A stretch of 37,834 bases of DNA from positions 1 to 37,834 of the forward strand of contig CAZYPK010000034.1 in the NCBI GenBank assembly GCA_964649195.1, given 5' to 3'. Below, piece after piece: positions 7,815 to 14,673 of this stretch (the first letter of the stretch is position 1; each line of letters opens with the position of its first letter). This stretch comes from JTS-RE9 sp964649195. Lineage in GTDB: Bacteria > Planctomycetota > Phycisphaerae > Phycisphaerales > Phycisphaeraceae. A program made the position numbers and the translations under genes. The notes below the pieces were generated by a model. The model had not been told where the DNA came from. It worked only from the letters and a program-made list of their open reading frames with translations, and searched no databases.

Positions 7815-9221
7815 TTTGTCGTTTCCCTTCGCAGCGGTTCGCATGTCGTCGCATTTCTTCGGGAAAACAAGCGTTTTTTCGCTCTCCGCTTCTCCGCCCT
7901 GATTCGATGCCCGCATCGCGCCGCTTCGCACGGTTTCGCTTGGTTTTGTGCGCCCGTTGGCGGGTGGGTTGGCGGGGGCAACGGCGCGGGCATCCGTCGT
8001 GCCGGTGGCCTGCATGACCTGGGCTTGCGGCGGGCGGTCGTTCAGCGCGGGCAGGCCGTCGAGCGCTTGGGCGACATCATGCAGGCCCATGCGGGTGTAG
8101 GTGTTGAGCGTCAATTTCGGGTCGCTGTGCCGGGCCAGCGTCTGCACCACCTTGGCCGATGCGCCGCTTCGGACCAGTGCGGTGATGTAGCTCACCCGCA
8201 AGGCGTGGAAGTCCGCCACGCGCCCGGCATCGTCAACAGGTTTCAGGTAGTTCGACTTGCGTCGCTCGCGCCGTCCGGCCCTGTCCGTCGCCTCCCTGAT
8301 CCACAGCGCCCTGGCCCTTCGCAGATCGGCGCGGACCATTTCCGCCGTCCTTGCCGGGAGCGGCAGCAGCGCCTTGCCTGCGGGCTTGTTCATGAGGAAA
8401 GCGCCCAGCATCGCGGCGAGTTCATCGCGGATGGGCTGGACATCCTCCCGCCGGCGCTTGCTGAATCCCGCCGCCACGGTCACGGTCGGGGGATCGCCGG
8501 CCATGTCGAAGGATTCAGGGGTGAGGCTGCGTATCTCGTTGACGCGAAACCCGGTGCCCACGGCGATTCGATACGCCCACGCCCGATCAGGCCCGGCCAT
8601 GTTCCACACCACACGCCCGCCTTCAGCCGCGCCGATCAGCCGTTTGATTTCATCCGCGCCTAAGGCCCGGCGTTCAACGGACCGGCCCACCACCTTGACC
8701 ATTTTGATGCCCGCCAGCGGATTCATCGCCAGCCGGCGGTTATCGATCAGCCATCGGGTGAACTGGCCGAATGACTGGAGATAACCGTTCACGGTTCGCG
8801 GCGCTGCGCCCCTGGCCTGCATGTCGCGGATGAAGCGATCGACCGCCGCATGGTCCACTTCGGCCAGCGTCGTGAACCCGCAGTCTCCGGCCAGCTTGTT
8901 CGCGCGATTGAAGGCGACCGTCACACGGAAGGCGCTGATGCCCTTGCCTTGAAGCGCCGCCTTCCACTCCGAGAGATGTTCCCCGATTCCCCGGCGGGCC
9001 TGCATGACCTGGGCTTCAACGCGGGCGTCGATCAGCCCCATCCGGCGCTGCACATCGTCGTCGATCCACTTGGACAGAATGCGCTCCGCCGTGCGCCGGC
9101 AAGTCGTGCGGGTCGATCGATCCACCCGCCGGCCTTCGTGGTTGTAGTATCGAACCAGCCAGGGGGCGTCGGTTCGTTTTCGATGGAAAGTTCCTTGTCC
9201 GTTGCCGCGTTTGCGCGTCAT
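7749..9221 (-). CDS. int: Tyrosine recombinase/integrase whose 3' end is the att core
   Basis: 490-aa tyrosine integrase. The core-binding region spans about residues 75-175 and the catalytic domain about 185-385, with Arg in GTGFRVNEI, HxxR in FHALRVSYI, and His and Tyr in LARHSDPKLTLNTYTRM. It starts one base after the hicB stop, with AAAGGAAAG within the end of hicB as ribosome site, so it is probably cotranscribed with hicAB. The last 24 or so residues (AAKGNDKSHLRDLNPRPMLY onward) are encoded by the attachment core read antisense to the tRNA, and the stop lies in the tRNA 5' half. Its C-terminus therefore depends on integration state (see findings). Confidence 0.93.
   Translation of the reverse strand: MTRKRGNGQGTFHRKRTDAPWLVRYYNHEGRRVDRSTRTTCRRTAERILSKWIDDDVQRRMGLIDARVEAQVMQARRGIGEHLSEWKAALQGKGISAFRVTVAFNRANKLAGDCGFTTLAEVDHAAVDRFIRDMQARGAAPRTVNGYLQSFGQFTRWLIDNRRLAMNPLAGIKMVKVVGRSVERRALGADEIKRLIGAAEGGRVVWNMAGPDRAWAYRIAVGTGFRVNEIRSLTPESFDMAGDPPTVTVAAGFSKRRREDVQPIRDELAAMLGAFLMNKPAGKALLPLPARTAEMVRADLRRARALWIREATDRAGRRERRKSNYLKPVDDAGRVADFHALRVSYITALVRSGASAKVVQTLARHSDPKLTLNTYTRMGLHDVAQALDGLPALNDRPPQAQVMQATGTTDARAVAPANPPANGRTKPSETVRSGAMRASNQGGEAESEKTLVFPKKCDDMRTAAKGNDKSHLRDLNPRPMLYESIALPLS
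7766..7836. repeat. attL: 71-bp direct repeat in tRNA-Thr 3' end
   Basis: These 71 bp (CAATGCTTTCGTAAAGC through CCCTTCGCAGCG) are identical to 13478-13548. They cover the tRNA from just before the anticodon stem to its 3' end plus 22 bp of trailer. The repeat marks the left boundary of the integrated element and preserves a full tRNA on this side. Confidence 0.95.
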
Positions 9222-9222
9222 G

Positions 9223-9693
9223 TCACTTTCCTTTCACTGCCGCGGTTTTGCGGCGGGGGCGGCCGGGTTTGGCCCTGGGGAGAGTTTCGCTTCGTCCGAT
9301 GCAGTCGATCGCCGCCCGCACCAGCAGGCCGGATCGGGTTTCGTTGTTCTCTTCCGCGAAGCGGTCGATGGCGTCGAGCACGCGCTCGGGGACGGTGATG
9401 TTGATCCGCACCGCGTTGACGCGAAGCGATGCCGGATCGACCGACACCAGCGCCCACACGCCGCCGGCGTAATCGCGGCTGCCTTTGTGCCGCTCGATGG
9501 TGCCGGGCTGGGGCGCGGGCCATCCATCTTCGATCAGCGTTTCCAGATGAAGCTCGATCGCTTCCTTGGCCATCGCCAGCGCTTCATCGACCGTCGCGCC
9601 GGCGGAGAAACAGCCGGGCAGGTCGGGGACGGTCACGCCGTAGTCCGATGCCTTGTCCTTGTGAATGACGACGGGGTAATGCATGGTGAACAT
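9223..9693 (-). CDS. hicB: HicB family antitoxin
   Basis: 156-aa antitoxin with the N-terminal HicB fold (MFTMHYPVVIHKDKASDYGV, VPDLPGCFSAGATVDEAL) and a C-terminal ribbon-helix-helix-like segment (VRINITVPERVLDAIDRFAE) for DNA binding. It should neutralise HicA and repress the operon. GAGGAA lies about 7 bp before the ATG. It sits 22 bp after hicA and 1 bp before int, an arrangement that could stabilise the element in its host. Confidence 0.92.
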   Translation of the reverse strand: MFTMHYPVVIHKDKASDYGVTVPDLPGCFSAGATVDEALAMAKEAIELHLETLIEDGWPAPQPGTIERHKGSRDYAGGVWALVSVDPASLRVNAVRINITVPERVLDAIDRFAEENNETRSGLLVRAAIDCIGRSETLPRAKPGRPRRKTAAVKGK

Positions 9694-9715
9694 GATGGGT
9701 TCCTCGGTCGCCGGG

Positions 9716-9901
9716 TCAGTCGGCCCAACCCGCCTGCTTGAAGATCGATCGCAGCGTTCCCGTGGGCAGATCGCGCCTGGGGTGAGGCACGGTCACGATG
9801 CCCGGCTTCACGGGATGCCTGTAAGTGTGATGGCTGCCCTTGGTGCGGGCAAGCCGCCAGCCGTCACGTTCCAACCGCTGGATCACTTCGCGGCTGCTCA
9901 T
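9716..9901 (-). CDS. hicA: HicA family mRNA interferase toxin
   Basis: 61-aa double-stranded-RNA-binding-fold toxin with the GSHHTYRHP motif (catalytic His24 region) and VTVPHPRRDLPTGTLRSI, which match the HicA family over its full usual length. HicA cleaves mRNA when free of HicB. The ATG at 9901 matches the family N-terminus (MSSREVIQRLERDGW). A GTG at 9925 and an ATG at 9916 are in frame but would add non-family residues overlapping the promoter. No ribosome site precedes 9901. Confidence 0.9.
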   Translation of the reverse strand: MSSREVIQRLERDGWRLARTKGSHHTYRHPVKPGIVTVPHPRRDLPTGTLRSIFKQAGWAD

Positions 9902-9904
9902 GTT

Positions 9905-9935
9905 GATATGATACATATCGCACACACTCAGTCAA
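9905..9935 (-). promoter_or_regulatory. Candidate hicA promoter overlapped by an inverted repeat
   Basis: The minus strand reads TTGACT (9935-9930), a 16-bp spacer and TATCAT (9913-9908), which would place the transcript start near 9901, the hicA ATG itself. The inverted repeat GATATG-tat-CATATC (9919-9905) overlaps the -10 box and is a reasonable HicB operator. If both calls are right, hicA is read from a leaderless or near-leaderless mRNA. Confidence 0.5.
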
Positions 9936-10155
9936 GGGGGTTGGTCGGATTGGTGGAAGGGATAACCTTGTGGGTTTGGTCCGTGCCGGGTTTGCCGCCG
10001 ATGGGGGCGATGCTCACGCACCGCAGGGTGTACCCTCGCCACGATTGCTTGAGCCAGCGGCGCAGGCGGCGGGTGCCGTCGGGGTCGCCGGGAGTGGGCG
10101 GGGCTTCCAGGGTGACGAGGAAGCGGGGTCTGGGTGTCCGGGTTGTGCGGCTCAT
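9928..10155 (-). CDS. Small basic hypothetical protein of the element
   Basis: 75-aa protein with RRLRRWLKQSWRGYTLRCVSI as its central basic helix-like stretch. No enzyme motif is recognised. Its ATG overlaps the stop of the upstream ATPase gene (ATGA), strong evidence of a real translationally coupled gene. Similar small proteins with an RRLRR...RCVS pattern occur, as I recall, beside replication genes of planctomycete elements, but no function is known to me. Confidence 0.65.
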   Translation of the reverse strand: MSRTTRTPRPRFLVTLEAPPTPGDPDGTRRLRRWLKQSWRGYTLRCVSIAPIGGKPGTDQTHKVIPSTNPTNPLD

Positions 10156-11819
10156 GCCACCCCCCAGCCGGTGGGGTCGGCAGGCACACCGCCAAGGAAG
10201 CTATCTTGGCGGTGTGCTTCCCCGGCTCCCAAAATCTCTTGTTTTTCGCTTGTTTTTGGGCACACCGCCACACCGCCAAGTTGTCCGCCCTTAGAGACGT
10301 TGGCGGTGTGCTCCTGGGGCGTGGCGGTGTGCTCATGTCCGGGGAGTCGCCAGTACCAGGGACCGGGATTGGTGGGTCGGTAGGCGATGATGCCGATGTT
10401 CTGGCGGGCGCGCTCAAGGGTCCGCTTGGCGATGCCTTCGCCCTCCCGCGCCTCATCCATCAGGTCGCGGGCTGGACGCGGGCCATCCGCCAACGCCGCC
10501 CTCAGCCATGCGACGGCGCGATCCTGTTCGTCGGCATCCGGGCCGGGCTTCTCCCGCTCCGCCTCGATCGCCATCCCCTCATCCGCGCTCATGCTCACCG
10601 GGTCGCGCTCCCAGTGCAGCGCCGCCGGCTCGCCGCCGATGGAGAACGCCAGCCCGGTTCCCTCCGGCCCCAGGTTGTTCTTCCCCGGCAGCAAGAGCCG
10701 GCGGTGCTTGTCGTCCTTGTCGCGCGACAAGTGCCACGTCGCCCGCGCAATGCCCGTGAACGCCCGGCTGCCCAGGGCGGTATCGTCGGCGAAGTCGCCG
10801 GCGCTCTTGCGGCGGTGCGCGACGATCAGCACCGCCGGGCCGTACTGTTCGGCCAGCTTCGCCACCGGTGCCAGCACGCCGCGCACCTCGTTGTCGCGGT
10901 GGGCATCGGTCCCGCCGCCCAGGAAGGAACCGATGGGGTCGATCACGATCAGCTTGCAGTCGGGGACGCGCTGCAAAGCCGCCTCGAGCGCGGGCAGGTC
11001 AGCAAGGGTGAACATGCTTTCGTAGAGCTTGCCGCCGTCGCCCTGCCGCCGCACGGCGGCGAGAAGATGCACCCGGCTCGCATCCGCGCCGTGAGCGTCG
11101 AGGCGGGGACGGATCGTGTCGGCGGGATCGTCCTCGGCAGACACGAGTATGACCGATCCATGCGGGCATTCACTGCTGTCGGGCCAGGGCGATCCCGTCG
11201 TGACGCGGCTGGCCATATCAGTCGTCAGGAAGCTCTTGCCTTCGCCGGGCCTGCCCACCAGCAGCGTGATGCGCCCCAGCGGCATCCGCCCCGGCCAGAG
11301 CCAGTTCACCGGCGTCGCCTGTACGTCGGCCAGGCAGAGCATCACCGGGCCGGTGTTGGCGGTGTGGCTCGGCTTGGCGGCTTGCATCGCCTCCACCGCC
11401 TCGCGCAGCGCGCCGTCGTAGTCGGTCCCCGTCGCGGCGGCATGTTGCGCGCGGGCGGCGGCATCCAGCACTTTGCGGCGGTTGGATGCGCTCTTGACCA
11501 ACTTCGCGTAGTAGGCCGCGTCGTTCGCATCAACCACACGCTCGATGCAGGATGCGAGCCACGGCTTGCCACCGATGCGCTCCAGCGCACCGACATGCTC
11601 AAGTTCGCGGATCACCGCCTTGTAATCGGGGTGGTCGGGAACCGCCTGCACCGCATCGACCACCGCCTGAAAGACGACGCGGCCTTGCTCGGTCCAGAAG
11701 TCGGCCACGTCGATGATCGCGCGTGCCTCGGCGATCAGCCTGGGGTCGATCAGCAGGCAGCCGATCACGTCCTGCTCCGCACCGGCATCATGTGGCAGAA
11801 CATCGGGGATGGTGCTCAT
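10152..11819 (-). CDS. DnaB-N / RepA-like AAA ATPase (element replication helicase candidate)
   Basis: 555 aa. Residues about 8-110 resemble the DnaB helicase N-terminal domain (DAGAEQDVIGCLLIDPRLI, DFWTEQGRVVFQAV). Residues about 165-400 form a RecA-like ATPase of the RepA/AAA_25 type, with Walker A GRPGEGKS (189-196), SAEDDPADTIRPRL and Walker B KLIVID (289-294). Such proteins unwind or load helicase at element origins. The start at 11819 overlaps the stop of the HTH gene (ATGA) and has AAGGGGGTGG upstream. The C-terminal tail (about 490-555) is low complexity because a cluster of CACACCGCCA repeats is embedded in its codons. Confidence 0.85.
   Translation of the reverse strand: MSTIPDVLPHDAGAEQDVIGCLLIDPRLIAEARAIIDVADFWTEQGRVVFQAVVDAVQAVPDHPDYKAVIRELEHVGALERIGGKPWLASCIERVVDANDAAYYAKLVKSASNRRKVLDAAARAQHAAATGTDYDGALREAVEAMQAAKPSHTANTGPVMLCLADVQATPVNWLWPGRMPLGRITLLVGRPGEGKSFLTTDMASRVTTGSPWPDSSECPHGSVILVSAEDDPADTIRPRLDAHGADASRVHLLAAVRRQGDGGKLYESMFTLADLPALEAALQRVPDCKLIVIDPIGSFLGGGTDAHRDNEVRGVLAPVAKLAEQYGPAVLIVAHRRKSAGDFADDTALGSRAFTGIARATWHLSRDKDDKHRRLLLPGKNNLGPEGTGLAFSIGGEPAALHWERDPVSMSADEGMAIEAEREKPGPDADEQDRAVAWLRAALADGPRPARDLMDEAREGEGIAKRTLERARQNIGIIAYRPTNPGPWYWRLPGHEHTATPQEHTANVSKGGQLGGVAVCPKTSEKQEILGAGEAHRQDSFLGGVPADPTGWGVA
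10184..10332. repeat. Iteron-like cluster of CACACCGCCA repeats inside the ATPase gene
   Basis: Six exact copies of CACACCGCCA occur in 148 bp: forward at 10185, 10261 and 10269, and inverted at 10207-10216, 10301-10310 and 10322-10331. The first pair forms a perfect 13-bp hairpin (GCACACCGCCAAG, 8-nt loop). Dense short repeats beside a replication ATPase suggest binding sites of an origin, although they lie in coding sequence. Confidence 0.7.
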
Positions 11820-12031
11820 TGACCACCCCCTTCGCGTACGCCGTCCGCCAGCCACGCCTGTAGCTGGGCCACGGGGTAAAGAACGCACTGCCCGACGCGG
11901 ACGCACGGGATCGGCCCGCGCGGCTGGGACAGCTCCCAGAGCTTGCGCTGGCCGATGCCCAGAGCCTTCGCGGCATCCCTGGGGCGCAGGGCCAGGGGTG
12001 AGGGAAGGGCGGCGGTAGGTTCAGCGGGCAT
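11816..12031 (-). CDS. Excisionase-like helix-turn-helix protein (MerR/AlpA type)
   Basis: 71-aa protein with a single winged-HTH: LALRPRDAAKALGIGQRKLWELSQPRGPIPCVRVGQCVLYPVAQLQAWL, with the RVG...LYPVAQLQAWL wing and helix of HTH_17/excisionase proteins. It probably acts as recombination directionality factor for the integrase or as an element regulator. GGGAGGG lies 7 bp upstream of the ATG. It overlaps the 59-aa gene upstream by 11 bp and the ATPase gene downstream by 4 bp. Confidence 0.85.
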   Translation of the reverse strand: MPAEPTAALPSPLALRPRDAAKALGIGQRKLWELSQPRGPIPCVRVGQCVLYPVAQLQAWLADGVREGGGQ

Positions 12032-12200
12032 CGCGCCGCCCTCCCTTCCGTCGGCGGCGATCGATGGCCCGGCGCTCGATCTCTCGACGGAACATCGCAG
12101 TCGATCCGCCGCCAGGCCCCAGCTGCGCCAGCGCCAGCCGGTACGCGCGGCGCAGCTCGCGGTCGGGCATGTCCTCGATACGATGGGATGGTCGTTTCAT
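12021..12200 (-). CDS. Small basic hypothetical protein of the element
   Basis: 59 aa, starting MKRPSHRIEDMPDRELRRAY and ending in an arginine/lysine-rich tail (RRAIDRRRRKGGRR). The ATG at 12200 is preferred over a longer open frame because upstream codons run through direct repeats. It overlaps the start of the HTH gene by 11 bp, consistent with one operon. No domain is recognised and no clear ribosome site is seen, so support is moderate. Confidence 0.5.
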   Translation of the reverse strand: MKRPSHRIEDMPDRELRRAYRLALAQLGPGGGSTAMFRREIERRAIDRRRRKGGRRDAR

Positions 12201-12237
12201 GGGCGCGATGATGCCGCGCCCCCGCGAGAAAGGTTGC

Positions 12238-12324
12238 CGCCGGACGCGCGACGGACGCGCGAAACCCCCGAAAATAAGGCGAAAACCCCCGAAAAATCTA
12301 TCTCGCCGGACGCGCGACGGACGC
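12238..12324. repeat. Nested direct repeats, candidate origin or operator
   Basis: Two exact 21-bp copies (12238-12258 and 12304-12324; core CGGACGCGCGACGGACGC) flank two imperfect copies of GCGAAAACCCCCGAAAA (12259-12274 and 12279-12296). The block lies between the 245-aa and 59-aa genes, upstream of the replication ATPase, and has an AT-richer centre. Repeats of this kind are typical of origins or regulator sites; which one is not determinable here. Confidence 0.6.
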
Positions 12325-13035
12325 CCGGGTGAGCGATTTGACGATGCCCCGGACGGCCCCCCAGCGGTACGAGAATCGCGACTCGCTTGGATTGCGGTTC
12401 TCCAACTCGCGCCAGTCGCCGTCATTCCGTCGCCGCCAGCGGGTCAGTCGTTTGCGCAGGGCTTCGTCGTTGATGGCGGGAAAGCGGCCCACGATGTCCG
12501 GGACCGACACGTAGAGGGTATCGGCCCACGCACCCGCCGCTTCGCCGCCGGGCGTGGCGTCCGCTGCCATCAGCGCCGCCGATTCCGACGCGATCATCTC
12601 ACCGACGCGATGAACATCGAGGCCTGTCCCGTTGTCAAGTTCACGCAGCACGTCGGAAAGTTCCTCGTCCTTGGACCTTTCAACGACGATGGCCGTGCCG
12701 TATGTCATCGCTTCCAGCCAGGCGAACGCCGCTTCATGCCCGCAACGACAGGTTCTTTTCCACACCGCGAATTGCTGGCCGGGGTGGAGGTTCAGCAGTT
12801 CGATGTATTCCAGCATCGGATTGCCGCACACCTTCCAATCGGCGAAGGGACTCGACAGTGTTGCGGCTGCGATGATCTTGGCGATGGCCACTCTGCATGC
12901 GCACGGTTTGTTTGCGGCAAGCGACGGGATGGGGTCCGCCAGCAGTTTGCTTCGTGTCTCCACGGCCAGCGCGAGGCAATCCATCGCTGCTTTCTTCGCA
13001 TTCAGGATTGAGCCAATGGGAATAGCGTCGGACAT
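12298..13035 (-). CDS. Hypothetical 245-aa element protein
   Basis: No known domain is recognised with confidence. The N-terminal half has cysteine pairs (KPCACRV and KRTCRCGHEAAF), possibly a metal site. The C-terminal part (VPDIVGRFPAINDEALRKRL, then RWRRRNDGDWRELENR) looks like a basic, DNA-binding-type helix region. GAGGA lies about 10 bp before the ATG at 13035. As the first gene of the element operon it is a plausible DNA-binding accessory protein. The last codons run into the 21-bp direct repeat. Confidence 0.65.
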   Translation of the reverse strand: MSDAIPIGSILNAKKAAMDCLALAVETRSKLLADPIPSLAANKPCACRVAIAKIIAAATLSSPFADWKVCGNPMLEYIELLNLHPGQQFAVWKRTCRCGHEAAFAWLEAMTYGTAIVVERSKDEELSDVLRELDNGTGLDVHRVGEMIASESAALMAADATPGGEAAGAWADTLYVSVPDIVGRFPAINDEALRKRLTRWRRRNDGDWRELENRNPSESRFSYRWGAVRGIVKSLTRASVARPAR

Positions 13036-13259
13036 GGGTGTAATCCTCGAGGCGGGCCGGTCGGGGCGGCATCGTGGGATTACTCACGACGCTCGCCCCT
13101 TCCGTTCGCGGCGGATCAGGCCGGATGCCCGTGGTTGCATTTTACCCGATCCTTCCAGATGCGAAGGGGGAGGGATATGATGGGGGTACGGGGCGCTGTG
13201 CCCTGCGTCGGCATCTGGCGGGCCTCTGCCGCGTCCGTCCGTGCCGCCCCACTTTCCGG
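13036..13259. other. Element upstream region without a gene
   Basis: 224 bp between the first element gene and the stranded integrase tail. The minus-strand promoter of the element operon would be expected here. TAAAAT at 13144-13139 is the best -10-like box, but no good -35 box sits at the right distance. Nothing else is recognised. Confidence 0.4.
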
Positions 13260-13477
13260 TCATCGCTCATCTGAGGGCATCGCAGGCGGTCGGCTCGCGC
13301 TGACCATCGCCACGATGCCCGCCTTCAGCGCCGGCGGCAGCACCGGCCAGGCGGAGGCGATGAAAGCGAGATCGGCATCCGCAGCCGGTGAGTCTGCAAC
13401 CGGTTGTGGGCTGAGTTGGCGGGTGGCGGATTCGGATTCGCCTAAGTCCCTGCAATCACCGCTGTTGCGATTTTCGA
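13260..13477 (-). pseudogene. Stranded 3' segment of the integrase gene (72 codons)
   Basis: The open frame that enters attR as NPRPMLYESI continues as VENRNSGDCRDLGESES and ends after AWPVLPPALKAGIVAMV...PSDER at 13260. The same frame reads NPRPMLYESI in the integrase at attL. In a circularised element the two would join in frame. In the integrated state this segment has no start of its own. The helical AWPxLPxxxxAGIxAMV motif is one I associate with C-termini of planctomycete integrase-like proteins; this is recall, not a search result. Confidence 0.6.
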
Positions 13478-13548
13478 CAATGCTTTCGTAAAGCATAGGT
13501 CGCGGGTTCAAGTCCCGCAGGTGGCTTTTGTCGTTTCCCTTCGCAGCG
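13478..13548. repeat. attR: partial tRNA-Thr copy, right end of element
   Basis: Identical to 7766-7836 over 71 bp. It holds only the anticodon arm, variable loop, T-arm, 3' acceptor strand and trailer, with no D-arm or 5' acceptor strand, so it is not a functional tRNA. It marks the right boundary of the element; the sequence diverges immediately outside on both sides. Confidence 0.95.
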
Positions 13549-13590
13549 CCGGGGGAGCCGGGGGACTCCGGGGGACTCCGGGGGCCGGGC
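13549..13590. repeat. GGGGGACTCC-type short tandem repeat
   Basis: GGGGGAGCC, then two GGGGGACTCC units and GGGGGCC lie directly outside attR, before the end of the GntR gene. They resemble the G5-containing strings at 2111 and 27357. Confidence 0.55.
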
Positions 13591-13612
13591 GGGGCTTAAG
13601 CGAAACTCAGGT

Positions 13613-14413
13613 CTATCGCTTGAGTTTGACGGTGAAGGTGTAATGCTCCGGCCTGTAAACGGCGCGAACCAGTTCCAGCGGTTGGTCGTTGGTGGTGTAG
13701 GTGATTCGCTCCATGACCAGCACGGTGCTGCCGGTTTTGATGTTGAGCAGGCGGGCCTCCTCTTCGGAGGCGTTGGAGGCGCTGATGCGTTCCTCGGCCC
13801 ACTCGATGCGGATGCGGTAGGTTTCCTCGAGCAGGCGATAGAGCGAGGCGTTGAAGTCCTCGGCGGGCCTGACACCGAAGCGGGCGGGGATTTCCGATTG
13901 CAGCAGGACGACGGGGAAGACTTCGCTGGTGCCTCGCAGACGGCGGATGCAGAGCGTCTTTTCGCCCTCGGCCAGTTTCAGCCGCTGACGATCAAGCAGC
14001 ATGGGCAGGTGGGTCTTGACACTGAGCACCTGCGTGCTGGTGCGCAGCCCCCGGCTTTCGATCTGCTCGGTGTAGCTGGAGAGCCTGCCCAGGTCTTCGG
14101 AGACGGCCAGGCGGACCACGGTCGTGCCGATGGCGCGTTTGCGTTCGATCAGCCCCTTGGCGGCGAGAATCTCCGTGGTTTTTTTCACGGTGGCGCGGCT
14201 GACGCCGAAGATGTTCACCAAATCCATTTCACGAGGCAGCATCCAGCCGACGGCCCGTTCCTTGGTGATGCGATCGAGGATGATCTGCTCCATCTGATGA
14301 TAGAGCGGCAGCGGCGAATCGCTGTCGAGCCGGAATCGCTCGTTGGCCTTGAACAGCCTGTGCCGGCGGGCCTGGGATTGGCGCTGGGATGAGACGGGTT
14401 CGGTCAATGGCAT
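13613..14413 (-). CDS. GntR family regulator, HutC/UTRA subfamily
   Basis: 266-aa regulator. The N-terminal winged HTH (about 32-100: PLPLYHQMEQIILDRITKE, LPREMDLVNIFGVSRATVKK, GTTVV) is followed by a UTRA ligand-binding domain (about 110-262: LCIRRLRGTSEVFPVVLLQS, LNIKTGSTVLVMERITYT). UTRA regulators usually sense sugars, sugar phosphates or amines and repress catabolic genes; the carbohydrate cluster downstream is a plausible target, though several kb away. The ribosome site TGGAG lies 7 bp before the ATG. Confidence 0.88.
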   Translation of the reverse strand: MPLTEPVSSQRQSQARRHRLFKANERFRLDSDSPLPLYHQMEQIILDRITKERAVGWMLPREMDLVNIFGVSRATVKKTTEILAAKGLIERKRAIGTTVVRLAVSEDLGRLSSYTEQIESRGLRTSTQVLSVKTHLPMLLDRQRLKLAEGEKTLCIRRLRGTSEVFPVVLLQSEIPARFGVRPAEDFNASLYRLLEETYRIRIEWAEERISASNASEEEARLLNIKTGSTVLVMERITYTTNDQPLELVRAVYRPEHYTFTVKLKR

Positions 14414-14499
14414 GATGGCTCCAGGTTTTCACATCTTACCGACTTGTGCTTCGTTCAACAAAACCATATTGTCATGCCAAACGGTCAATGGGGTCAGAG

Positions 14500-14660
14500 G
14501 ACGGGAGACAGGGGACAGGAGACAGAAAAGCATTCAGTTTCCCAGTGTGTTCCTCAGCCGCTTGCGGCTTCGCTCTGATTCCTGTTCCCTGTTCCGCAGA
14601 CGCGCAGCGAGGACGCTGCGGCTACGAATCCCTGTCCCCGTCCCCTGTCCCCTGACCGAC
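14500..14660. repeat. Compound spacer repeat: heptamer arrays in inverted orientation plus REP-like hairpin
   Basis: Heptamers GACGGGA, GACAGGG, GACAGGA, GACAGAA (14500-14527) face a CCCTGTC-type array (about 14632-14657), so the ends can pair. Between them lie GCCGCTTGCGGC and the hairpin CGCAGCGAGGACGCTGCG found four more times in the window. The CDS at 14674 starts just after. Confidence 0.7.
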
Positions 14661-14673
14661 GAAAGGTGACTGC

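Larger units (their letters stand above)
7766..13548. mobile_element. 5.7-kb tRNA-Thr integrative element with HicAB and RepA-like ATPase
   Basis: The element is bounded by the 71-bp att repeats, with a unit length of 5712 bp (7766-13477). All supported genes lie on the minus strand: 245-aa hypothetical, 59-aa hypothetical, excisionase-like HTH, DnaB-N/RepA-like ATPase, 75-aa hypothetical, hicA, hicB, integrase. Most neighbours overlap or nearly touch, as in one operon. No relaxase, conjugation, capsid or portal gene is visible, so the element either uses a helper or moves by an unrecognised route. Iteron-like repeats and a helicase-type ATPase suggest an excised replicating form. Confidence 0.9.

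Noticed and set aside
10134..11822. 562-aa plus-strand open frame
   Set aside because: It is antisense to the DnaB-N/RepA-like ATPase, which has Walker motifs and overlapping neighbours.
12734..13087. 117-aa minus-strand open frame
   Set aside because: It overlaps the 245-aa element gene in another frame. It has no ribosome site and shadow-like composition.
13478..13548. Second tRNA-Thr gene
   Set aside because: It lacks the 5' acceptor strand and D-arm; it is the attR copy of the 3' half.
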